64,000 nucleotides of DNA from Seriola aureovittata (taxonomy: Eukaryota; Chordata; Actinopteri; Carangiformes; Carangidae): positions 461,560-525,559 of the forward strand of contig NC_079375.1 in assembly GCF_021018895.1 (NCBI RefSeq). The letters are read 5' to 3'. Shown here piece by piece: positions 54,418-64,000 of the stretch (positions are counted from its first letter, which is position 1; every line of letters begins with the position of its first letter). Below the pieces are notes generated by a model. It did no database searches. It saw only the letters and a program-made list of their open reading frames with translations, and had not been told where the DNA came from. The position numbers and the translations under genes were made by a program.

Positions 54418-56811
54418 CTAAGCAAAAAGCACATATGTCAGAGAAAAAGTAGATCCATACATTATCATTACATTAAATGATCATTTCTGAGTCTTGCAGG
54501 TTAACTGTTTAGTCACTAATACTAGATTGGAAAGGCTCCACTTTTGGATAAAGTTTTGTTTTAGACATGTTATAATAGCTCATAATGTTGCTATCCTCAT
54601 GCATTTTTAATTAACATGCATTTACTTTACAGCTATCACTATCAAGTAACATCATATACTAGTAGTGTAATTATTTAATTGTTAGATTCAACAACATATG
54701 TGCTGTGGTCTCGCAGCTTGAATAGAAGCAAAAGAGCCAAGAGTCATTGCTGTCATTCAAGCAAAAGAATTGTAAGCATTTGAAATGATTTAAAATAAGT
54801 AGCGTAACTGTCTCTGCAACACACTGACTGTCTCATAATGGGAGTGAGTTAATTGAAGGGAGAGGTACTAAAACAGAGCTAATTATCATTATTCACACAA
54901 GGTAAAAGGGCTGATTTCAACTTGCTCACATTTCAAGTGTAACTAACCAACTTACCTAGAGTCTACAGCCACTGTTAGTCTCATAAAAGGCATTTTAAGT
55001 TTAGTTGTGCATATTTCAAAATTGAAAAATTTTTTTATCAACTTATGCTAACATTGTTAGCATAAGTTGACATGTAGTTCTGGCTTGTTCGTTGATTCAA
55101 ACGTTGCTTGCAGTTGTGGTGATGCTCTCTCAAACGCTGCAGTCTTCGCTTGAATCTCTCCTGCTGACTATTTTCTCTTCTCTCAAAACTCCTGCCACGC
55201 TCTCTTCTCTCTTCTCTCCATCTTCCTGCGCTCTGTCCTCATGCTGCAGACTGCCTTGCATTTCTCAGTTCCAAATTACAAATGCAAAGTCTCTCTTTAT
55301 AGATCTCATAATGAAGTGCATGTCTGTACCATCCTTTTTTTACATTCTGACACACAGTATTTAATTCTGAACCAAAGCTCTGTCCTCATGCTGCTAACAG
55401 TGAGCAGCAGTGCTGCCCATCCCCCACCTCAGCCACAGGTGCGGAGGGACCCCCCCCTCCCTCTGATGGGCCATCAATTAAGGCAGCCCACAGTGTGCAC
55501 ACAATATCAGCACTTGCAGCTCTGACTTTCAGGCCTCTTTACAGGCTGCAAACTTACATTTAAGTTGAAGAAGCACATTAATCTGCACAAAGTACTGCAA
55601 GTAGTGACCTCACAATGTTTAAAAACTTATTAAAATTTTATTAAGGTAAAAAATAAGTATTTATGTATTAAAAATTAAATTAATAATTTTCTATAAGTCA
55701 TAGCCAATATACTGGACTCATTAAAGTAAGAACTGGCATATGGTGATGAAAGGCACATGATTATGAAGTTTTTGCAATTTATCATGAGAGGATGCATGTC
55801 TGTACCATACTTTTTTCACAGTCTTTAATTCTGAACCAAAGCCAACTTTACCAACAGTTCATACCAACTTTCTTTGGAACAACTCTGCAGTGTGGACATT
55901 GTTTAGGTTTTGGAGAAAACACAGCTCACCAGATGAAACCTGGCCTAGCAGCTTGCTATAGGAATTTCAGATGTCCAGTTTCAACAATATTAGGCAGAAA
56001 AAAGTGCATGCAGGATGCCGAAATTCAACTTTGGTGTCCTTTTGGGAGATTTGGTGTTTAAAATGTTTAAAAAGTAAATTATATGAATTAGAATAGAAAT
56101 GGTATATTAAATAGATGGATCAGGGTTTAAATATTTTTGCCATGTGCAAAAATACCATAAGAAATGCATACTGTTCATACACTAAAACACTGATAACATG
56201 TACAATATTTGTCATTAACTGTAAGTGGTGTATTATTCATCTTAGTAATCTTTGTCTTTGCAAGCAGAGGTTTGCATTATGTAATATTTAAAACACTTAC
56301 AACAGCGGTAGTTGTAAGGTATTGCAGTTTAAACCACCCCAAATTACTGTATGCATGTGTTGCCATATCATTTGAACAGCTGGATTAAGCATAATGCTTA
56401 ATTATGAGTTAGAATAACGGTATCACAGTTATTTGCCCCTGCACACCACTCAGATTGTTTTTTTCTTGAGCTATGGTGTTGAAAAATGGTCAGAACGTCT
56501 TTTTTTTTTATATGTCATTTGACCTTTTGGATATGAAATGTCATCACTTCACTATTCTTAATCAGACATATTAATTATTGAGAATAGATAAAAACTGTTT
56601 TCTTTGGGGTTTCAGAGACCTTGACCTTTGACCTGTGAACACCGAAATCTGTTCAATTCATCCTTGGGTCTGAGCAGACGTTTCTTTCAGATTTTAAGAA
56701 ATCCCCTCAAACCATTTCTGATATCACATTCACGAGTGACCTCTGACCTTTGAAAATCTACTCAGTTCATCCTTGAGTCTTAAGTGAAGTAGTGTCAGTT
56801 CTCCCACTTAC
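54418..56811. other. intron or intergenic sequence, no clear gene
   Basis: A diverged direct repeat of about 60 bp lies at 55318-55385 and 55792-55845 (TGCATGTCTGTACCAT, AATTCTGAACCAAAGC). The dispersed GACCTTTGAC repeat is at about 56510-56800. Plus-strand frames at 55092-55525 and 55792-56061 show no known domain. Confidence 0.4.
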
Positions 56812-56823
56812 TTCTATCAGGAC
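56812..56823 (-). CDS. 12-bp candidate microexon
   Basis: Acceptor TTTAATGTTTCAG, donor AGAA/GTAAGTGG, encoding PDR between phase-1 borders. Both splice sites are strong, and it mirrors the start of the 39-bp exon (GTCCTGA). It could equally be a decayed exon copy. Confidence 0.35.
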
Positions 56824-57260
56824 CTGAAACATTAAATATGGTCAACATAAACGCAGTGTGCTGCTGACTGGAGACAAAGTATAACTCACAAGTTAGCTTT
56901 ATGAAGAAGGGGGCGAGTTCAAGTGAAATAAAAAATAGAAAAGTAGATTTCAGGCAGGATCTAAGAACCTTTTTGACTCTAACTTTAATGCAATGACAAA
57001 TTATAACCTAAAAAACTAATTATACATTTTTTAAATATCACAAAAATACAAAACTAAAATGAAATTCCATATAATGAATTTTATTTTACCAAAAAGCACT
57101 TGAAAACTGTCATTCCTTTAGTTTAAGACTTTGTGTTGCAATAATTAAAAAAAAAAAGGGGGAGATAGAGAGCAAAAACCGGCCTAATGTCCTCACTTTC
57201 AAAAATTGTCCTCACTTGAAAGGTTAAAAACCCATGATGGTCCTCACAAATATAGCAGTA

Positions 57261-57267
<7 letters not shown>

Positions 57268-57297
<30 letters not shown>
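57268..57297. repeat. (CA)n microsatellite
   Basis: About 14 CA units preceded by GTCCTCAC-rich sequence (57188-57250) similar, in inverse orientation, to that beside 39257-39297. Confidence 0.9.
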
Positions 57298-57298
<1 letters not shown>

Positions 57299-57793
57299 AT
57301 TTGTTGATTGTATAGCTGTTATTCCTTATATGGGTAGTTAGTTGATTGATGGTAGTGTAATATGATAAATCAAGACTGGTTAACGTTGTTAATTGTGGAG
57401 ATTTTAATAAATATTATTGTAGTTTAAAGAAAAGCTCTTTGGTCATTATTGTGTATGTTTATTGTGATCCGTGACTGATTGAGAGGGTCTGAGCTCGAAC
57501 TTAATCCTTCATTTGATACTCACGGTCCCTGACCCCGAGACCCATTACTTGGGTTATGAGGCTATAAACTGGTTTGGTTATTGTTCCCGGTTTCCGGGTG
57601 GTGCCCTGCATTATTAATTAATATTAATTAACATAATAATACTGATTAATAATTTTAAAAGTTGTAAACCAATGATTTGTTAAGGATTTTCCGAATTCTT
57701 AGATAATAACCAAATGTGCTCCTACCGGACCCAACACAGGGTTATTGATTCAGAATAAAGCAGGGTTATCAGTTGAAACCACTGTGACCTTCA
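57298..57793 (+). repeat. possible LTR 3' part
   Basis: Contains TTTTAATAAATATTATTG (poly(A)-signal-like) followed by a U5-like stretch ending CCCATAACA. It shares GATTCAGAATAAAGCAGG with 37846-37863. LTR ends are not established. Confidence 0.3.
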
Positions 57794-59285
57794 ACGACAT
57801 CCCATAACAGATTGTTATGCGCAAAATTGTCATGTTTTACAAAACCCTTCAGTAAAGATGTCTTTCCAAAAGCAGTCTAAACCACTATTTTTATTTCTCT
57901 TCCAAAATTATTTGCATTCCATTAAAAATCTCAAAGCCTTTACATTGTTATACAGGTTCCAGCAATGCCTTAAATCAGGGTATGCTTCAGGTCTGACTGC
58001 ACACAGCAGATGAAACCGCATACACTGACAGTAATATGAACAAAAAGCTTAAATGGCATCAAAAAGCAGGCGTATATGCCAGAGGTTGTAAAACATACAA
58101 CAGCACATACTGCATTGTTCTGACTAAGAATACAGAATCACAGGTATGTGCATTACAGGGAGGGACTGCTTTATAACTCTGTTATATAAGTATTGTGTAA
58201 AGCCTTTCCAAATGATTCAGGTGTGCATTTCCCCGTTTTTGTCAGAACAAAAACATTCCAGGGAGAGATGCTCAAGGGCTCAGTTGCACCAGACGTTTTG
58301 TCCTGCATGTCATGAGACCAGGGGCGGACTGGAGCAAAAAAAGTGGGCCCAGGAATTTGTCCCTGGTCAGTCCACTCTCCAGACAATGCATTTGTACGTG
58401 GTTGTGGGGGGTGAGTTATTACCTGATTGACACCTCACCTCAGCCCTTGATTACAGATAAATGTCTGTCATTTAAATGTTTATACTTCATTGCTGCAATA
58501 AAAAGCCAGTTAGATACATGGAGTACAATAACACTGCTTCTACCCAAAATCAACTGCAAGATGGCAACAAAACACCACTCTATATGCCATTTCAGTAGAA
58601 ACTGTATTTGAAAAGATTGTGACAGGCTAATTTTAACTAGACAGTAGCTACAGCAGGTTGAGAAATACAGAGCCAAGATTTATTGTTTTAGTAGTTGTTG
58701 TTTCTTTAAAGCCGAAATAAGATCTGACTAGTGGTTAGTCTCTAAGCTTATCAAACAAAAAACAGCTATCATATTAATGTGTAATGTATTAATTATTTTG
58801 CATGCATATCTTTGACTTTATTATATGAGTGATGTATATGCTCTGCTGACCTCAAGGTCAGCAGAACACTGATGTACCCAGGAAGTATCTGGATTTCCTG
58901 ATTAAATGAAGAAATTAAAATGTCATTGTGGGCCCCCCGGATGGAGAAGACCCTCAAGGGATCTCAGGAAGGATGAGGGACAATTAAGAGGCCCCACGGA
59001 CGTGATGGTCCTGAGGTTTACAACTGGCAGTCATGCACACCAGGGAGCAAAAGACTTGCTGTATCCTGTATCAGATCTGTTCTTCGTGCACGAATAAAAC
59101 CAGCCAAATTGAAGTGTTCACTTGTCAGTCTGATTGTGTTCAGTTTTTTAATCTTTTGGTCACAAGAAATCATCTTTTCATAGTGTCATTGATACCTGTG
59201 TAACTGTTAGCTTCCTCATTTGCCATTGATATGGCTAAAAAGCAAGCTAGCCAAATAAGCCTTATGATTTGGCTCATGTTGACCC
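57794..59285. other. spacer with a hAT-like terminal motif
   Basis: Near 58319 the sequence CAGGGGCGGACTGG is the start motif of a common fish hAT family, but no partner end or duplication was found. Short frames at 58146-58430 and 58906-59097 have no recognised domain. Confidence 0.35.
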
Positions 59286-59786
59286 ATGTCACCACTCGTT
59301 CTGGGCCGACCTGGTGCAGATAGAACCAGCAGCAGCAGCAGCAGCACCAAAGGACAAGTCCTGATGGCCAATGGCATGAAACCCATGTACACAAATGCTG
59401 TGTTTATAACACAAAATTCTCAAGGTTTTAATGGCTATCTTGTTCTTAACACAATGAACCACCACTCCTTAATTAAGCACATTAGCAAAGTCAACAAGAT
59501 CCTAAATACAGGAAAAAATATAGATGTTATGTCTCAGATTAGATACTTCAGTCAGTACACTCACATGAAGCACACTGTATACACACTGGTGTAATGTGTG
59601 GATTTCTACAGCATCAAACAGCTGGTGTATGGGCACACTGAAAAGTCTGTAGATGACATACCACTCAGCTATCTAGTCTTCCTAACCAGGGATGGAAATT
59701 TGATTATCAGTGAAACCTGCAGGACACACACTACACGAGATCAGCCTACATATAACACTGACCAGATGTCACTGAATGCACTTTGA
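59286..59786 (+). pseudogene. 167-codon reading frame with a single stop, unrecognised
   Basis: One frame stays open from 59286 to 59786 apart from a TAA at 59592-59594. It has a poly-Ser run from a CAG/AGC repeat, then VFITQNSQGFNGYLVLNTMN, KVNKILNTGKNIDVMSQIRY and LSYLVFLTRDGNLIISETCR. The length and composition are more protein-like than nearby frames. It may be a decayed retrocopy or exon of a gene I cannot name. Confidence 0.35.
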
Positions 59787-61490
59787 GTCGTGGGGACCAC
59801 ATTGCTAGTTGTGCTGTCTTTAAAGTTAATTTAATAAGTTAAATAAGTTAGTACATAAATAAGTTAAAAAACATACTTTTAGATTACAGACTTGACATTA
59901 CAGAGATTGTTCTAAAGTAAATTGAAGGACGCTTTTACCTCGGTGAAATTATGCTTCTTTCTTGTTTTCTCTGTGTCTGATAAATTGTGGAGACTATTTT
60001 TTTATGCGAACTGTTTGAGTAAGGGAGGGTCTTCATCCAGTTATGGCTAATTGTGGGAGTGGAAATGAGGCTCTTGTACATGTGCCAAATTTCTCAATGA
60101 GGGAGATTTATAAAGCTGAACCATGCAAACACATGGCAATAATTATATATAATAATTCTGACAACAACAATGTGTATGTACAGTATATTTCTGGTTTTGT
60201 GCGTACACATAGTTTTACACATGAATCTACACAGAGTTTTATACTTCTGGCCCCTGGTCTTCAACTGTTCAGTGTTGGTGAGCCTGTGTCCTCTGCTGGT
60301 TTCTGTTCTTGGTGACAGGAAGTGGAGCCTGACGTGGTCTTCTGCTGTTGTAGTCCATCCACCTCAAGGTGTAAGTACTTAGTCTGTACTGTAGTCTGTA
60401 CTAAGTACTCGGTCAATGTCCTTGTGATTGACAAATAATTTGTTACACCATTGATATGCTCATCTGATGTAAAGGTATGTGCTTTTTAATTACTTCCAAG
60501 TAAGGACATACTGAGGTGTAGACGAGGTTGGATTACCAACCAGGCAAAGCAAGCAACTCATCTTGGGCCCAAAACTCACACAGGCCCTAAAAGTCCTGGG
60601 TGCCAAACGATTGGGTGATTTGACTAAATGTAAGTGTATTTGTGATCTCTTAAGAATAATGTCAACCAGGGTAGGAATTTCACAGCGTGGCCCCTCCCTG
60701 TGGCTGTGATGACCCGAAAAAGATGGACACCCTAGGACCACCATGGCCTTTTTTTCCCATGCTACTGTCAAAATGTTGAGGTCGCTTTAAAAGTGTCACT
60801 GTAGCAGTCCTTGCTCTCTACTTCAGTCACCTGCACTCCAGCACATACTGATCTATTCCTGAGAGGAGCTGCTGTACTCCTGTAACAATATTCTGTCTCA
60901 AACTCCCTGCAGATCTCACACAGAGATGATAAATCAATGTCATTTGCTCATTTACTTGCTACTACTGCTGCTTGCTAGCGCTTAATGTGCAAGTGTTGTT
61001 CCCACACACGTCTGTGCATGCGTTTAATGCTGCAATATCATAACTGATCTCACAAGGATAGAAGCTGAGTCAGGACAGAATGACAAGGTCCAATCCTGGT
61101 CAACGGGACACGGTCATACACATGAAAATGACTATAGATACAGAGTTTAACGTCAATAACTTTACAGTGCAAAACTATTTCTGTGAGTTTGACACTTGAT
61201 GACTATTCTTACATTCATCTGCTGAAAGTTTCTCTGACATGAAATATATCTACATAGGCTATTTATAAATTCTGGTAAATTGATACATAAATTTGTAATT
61301 ATAAAGTGAACAATTTATGATTTTCGTGTAATTTGTGTTATGTTATTGTTTCTTATCAGAAAGTCAAGTTATTTATTTGTAGGCATCAAATAACACAATG
61401 TCCTTTGAAATGTGAAATTCCTGGCCTGATTTCAGCTAAAGTGAGTTTCTTCATTAATATCTAATCTTGTGCCTTTTTCTTGTAGAAATG
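59787..61490. other. spacer with repeat fragments
   Basis: GTGGTCTTCTGCTGTTGTAG and CCATCCACCTCAAGGT near 60328-60370 are a common fish repeat fragment. 60510-60720 has GGGCCCAAAACTCACACAGG-type sequence, also repeat-like. No gene was recognised. Confidence 0.4.
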
Positions 61491-61499
61491 CCCCGTGTC

Positions 61500-61690
61500 A
61501 ATTACTATTGTAACAGATATTGGTAGGACCCAGTTGCAGCACCACACACCACAGGTACGATTGGTAATGACCTTTAATTATGAACCAGCAGAGATAATGC
61601 AGACAGGTGGGTATTAGGGGTAGAGGAAGGGGTCCGGGGCTGGAGAGCCGTGGGTCAGCCGTGGAGCGAGGTGACTGAGCGCTCTCTTTC
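61500..61690 (-). repeat. LTR-like fragment
   Basis: Begins TGTAACAGATATTGG and has TTTAATTATGAACCAG (a minus-strand poly(A)-signal-like zone), then GC-richer sequence, in the style of the other leftward-pointing solo LTRs here. The right end is lost in the adjacent microsatellite. Confidence 0.35.
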
Positions 61691-61691
61691 T

Positions 61692-61693
<2 letters not shown>

Positions 61694-61742
<49 letters not shown>
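61694..61742. repeat. (CA)n microsatellite
   Basis: About 24 CA units. Confidence 0.95.
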
Positions 61743-61744
<2 letters not shown>

Positions 61745-61816
61745 TATACATATTGTAGGACTGGTGTTATTCGGTTAAAGAAGATGACTGAACATTTGAT
61801 TGCGGCTGGTCAGTTG

Positions 61817-61818
<2 letters not shown>

Positions 61819-61860
<42 letters not shown>
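61819..61860. repeat. (ATCT)n microsatellite
   Basis: About ten ATCT units. Confidence 0.95.
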
Positions 61861-61861
<1 letters not shown>

Positions 61862-62284
61862 GTGCATCAGCTTTGTAGTATCCTTATTTCTCAGGTACCG
61901 CCTTAAATCTTTGACACAGCATGAAGGGAAGCAAGAGTGCCAGCATTAGGGTTGTGCATTGTGTATTTTTATAATATAAATGTAGAGCCAACAGACTGAT
62001 TTTCTGTATAAGTCTGTCATCTAGTGGCCTGTGCTGAAATGACTAGTTTTGACCCTGTTTAAAGTACTGTAACTCTCCAAAAGTGCATGCTGGGAAGTCT
62101 GATATGCTTATTTGAACAACTTGTGTTTGAAAATAAAAACTAGACATTCTAAGTTGAATTCACATGAAATGAACAGAACATTATTTAAATGTAGGTTATG
62201 TTAATGAGAAAAGATGAGTTTATTTCACTTGATTGTTGTATGACATTTGACAGTGTAGGACTTGCAGAATGCTAACATGATGAT

Positions 62285-62721
62285 GGTACTGACCAAATTA
62301 GCACTGCTCTTTCAGTGTGGCACTGCTGATACTTTTTTATCTGTTTCATCAAAGACTGTGCCTTAGTACTTTTCTACCATCTCAACTGTCTGCCTTGTGA
62401 TTGCTGTCACAAGCCAGTAGGCCAAAAATGTATAGTTTCTCATGCATATTATTAACTACACATTTTTGGTAAAGTGTCATGTATTTGATTACTTGGTACT
62501 TTGATTACTTTGGTACTGACCAAATTAGCACTGCTCTTTCAGTGTGGCACTGCTGATACTTTTTTATCTGTTTCATCAAAGACTGTGCCTTAGTACTTTT
62601 CTACCATCTCAACTGTCTGCCTTGTGATTGCTGTCACAAGCCAGTAGGCCAAAAATGTATAGTTTCTCATGCATATTATTAACTACACATTTTTGGTAAA
62701 GTGTCATGTATTTGATTACTT
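62285..62721. repeat. 227-bp tandem duplication
   Basis: 62285-62494 and 62512-62721 are essentially identical, both running from GGTACTGACCAAATTAGC to TCATGTATTTGATTACTT, separated by 17 bases that look like a partial repeat of the ends. Confidence 0.95.
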
Positions 62722-62929
62722 CAGTCCCTATCATGTTGTTTTCTGCTGTAATTGTTATGTTCCCTCTTTTGTAGAGCAACATATTTCTCTTTATCCTCTC
62801 TAAAGAGTCTATGATTATGATGGAGGGATTATTTAAGAAAAACTAGAATTACTGCCTTGTGGTTGTCCTCTGCTCAGACTATTTCAGGTTATATCCTTGT
62901 TTATCCAGAGTCATATAAAATATGAACCA

Positions 62930-63290
62930 TTTGTGTGAAATGTTGTCATTATTGCTGTGTGAAGTCTTGAGTATTGGCTAAAAGGTGTTTTGTGAGGTCA
63001 CATTGACCTTGACCTTTGACCACCAGAATCTAATCAGTTCGTCCTCGACTCTAAGTGAATGTTTTTACAAAATTTGAAGAAATTCCCTCACGGCATTATT
63101 GAGATATATCGTTCACAAGGCCAAAACCACATTTTGTGAGGTTACCGTGTCCTTTGACCGCCAAAACCTATGTACCAAATTTGAAGAAGTTCTATCAAGA
63201 CATTACTGAGGTATTGTGTCCACAAAAATGGAATGGACAGAAGGAAAACAATATGTCTCCAGCTCTGGCTGTCACTGATGCAGACACATA
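62930..63290. repeat. dispersed repeat with GACCTTTGAC motif, copy 3
   Basis: TTGACCTTGACCTTTGACCA, then AATTTGAAGAAATTCCCTCA and GAGATATATCGTTCAC; relatives at 31180-31470 and 56510-56800. Confidence 0.65.
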
Positions 63291-64000
63291 AAAATTCCAC
63301 CAATTTGCTCCAAACTTAATTACAGCCAAAAATCCATTTTGAAAAAGGAAGAGACAGAAAACAAGAAAGTCTTCTCCAAACTGCCACAGAGTTGGAAGAA
63401 TCTAAAACATCATTGTATCCTGGAGCAGAAATATTTTTTCTTTATTTGGAACCAAGGAGTTGAGGATAAGACTGGGAAAAACAGAGTGGACACCCCTGTC
63501 CATATACTTTTGGCTTTAGTGTATTTATGGCTGTATTATCTTACTGGGACCAGTAGAGAGCACCCAAGCGCTTTACCAGCAGCATAAGGTATAATGGTAA
63601 CCCTGAGCCTCTGTTTGAAGAGACTATTATTAACATCTCTTGTTGTAAAGCCAGAGTTCAGTCAAAACAAATCATATCCTTAACATGTTCTTTTTTATTT
63701 GCTCTTTCTATTCAAACACTGTTAATTTACTGTACATACCAAACCTGATTCCATATTCAATTTTATTCAGCTGCATAGGGTCACAGTAAGCCTTCCTTAT
63801 TTTTTGTTTAATGTGCTATAGTATTTTGTATAGCATTTGTGGACCACAGTGTCAGTGTAGATTTACTTTAGAAATGAGTTAGACTCCCCTCTTGTATGAA
63901 GAAGGCCTTCTAAGTTCCTTTATATCATGGCCACAGAAATCTGATTGGCCTCCTATGACAAGTGTGTGTTTGCAGTTTAAACTGCAGATAAAAATGGCAA
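63291..64000. other. window end, no gene recognised
   Basis: 63480-63530 has CCTGTCCATATACTTTTGGC, a motif seen at ends of Tc1-like elements in fish, without other support. The remaining sequence is AT-rich and featureless. Confidence 0.35.

Larger units (their letters stand above)
41541..56823 (-). other. uncharacterised multi-exon gene, minus strand, 3' half tandemly duplicated
   Basis: A series of short exons is inferred from good acceptor and donor sites and from continuous phase. In transcript order they are 56823-56812, 54417-54214, 53585-53556, 53430-53359, 50586-50536, 50069-49992, 49085-49047, 48692-48645, 47123-47085, 46730-46683, 45132-45087 and 44356-44124, with a further set at 42552-42507 and 41776-41541. 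Up to 46683 all are multiples of three and begin and end in phase 1, so any can be skipped without changing frame. The product would be hydrophilic and acidic/Ser-rich, with a basic Trp-containing C-terminal domain. I cannot name the family. The 5' end is not visible. Confidence 0.55.

Noticed and set aside
39257..57297. The (CA)n tracts at 39257 and 57268 as the edges of one 18-kb insertion splitting an LTR
   Set aside because: The interval holds a host-like gene, the flanks do not give a target duplication, and CA repeats are too common to be a marker.
58319..60720. hAT element starting CAGGGGCGGACTGG
   Set aside because: Only one terminus is visible, with no inverted partner or 8-bp duplication.

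Overview
This window looks like teleost fish nuclear DNA. It is low in obvious host coding sequence and crowded with mobile elements of fish type: piggyBac, hAT, Tc1/mariner, PIF/Harbinger, a probable Kolobok-like THAP element, L1-clade and CR1/L2-clade LINEs, a tRNA-derived SINE, and Ty3/gypsy elements of the Gmr1 type (integrase ahead of reverse transcriptase). Long microsatellites and candidate introns with GT-AG borders fit a vertebrate. Nothing bacterial, and no CRISPR array, rRNA or true tRNA gene was seen.

Layout. 1-1356: piggyBac transposase with the DDD triad, its Cys-rich tail in another frame. 2263-4512: complete hAT element with a perfect 8-bp target duplication and a ruined transposase. 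4640-5757: L1 endonuclease relic split by a 502-bp solo LTR. 5760-6625: rearranged Gmr1-type gypsy fragment. 7262-9371: SINE, LINE tail and a dispersed repeat split by an LTR-like insert. 10087-12212: THAP-domain transposon relic and a convergent Cys-rich exon pair. 12242-12954: solo LTR. 13265-13970: CR1/L2 RT relic. 14172-22233: full-length Gmr1-like retrotransposon with 5-bp target duplication, two LTRs and a tRNA-Pro-type primer-binding site; it lacks RT and carries an inserted SGNH-type ORF1 block. 22997-24267: 0.6-kb tandem duplication. 25226-27323 and 28790-30625: two copies of one L2-like LINE facing each other. 31480-36598: 5.1-kb L1-clade LINE ending in poly(A). 37930-39245: promoter-like block with CRE and TATA boxes. 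39575-41155: nearly complete Tc1 element inside an (AT)n tract.

41541-56823 is the part most like a host gene. On the minus strand at least nine candidate exons can be placed from splice sites. Eight of them are multiples of three with phase 1-1 borders, and they end in a basic terminal exon. The 3' half of this gene is caught in two overlapping tandem duplications (2580 bp and 1962 bp) with almost identical copies; one breakpoint cuts through the last coding exon. A coding pentanucleotide repeat sits just before that exon. 56824-64000 holds diffuse repeats, microsatellites, a 227-bp tandem duplication and a few short unrecognised reading frames.

I did not find a defence or biosynthetic system. 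The points most worth following are the symmetric-exon gene with its nested duplications, the domain order and nesting of the Gmr1-like element, and the inverted LINE pair.
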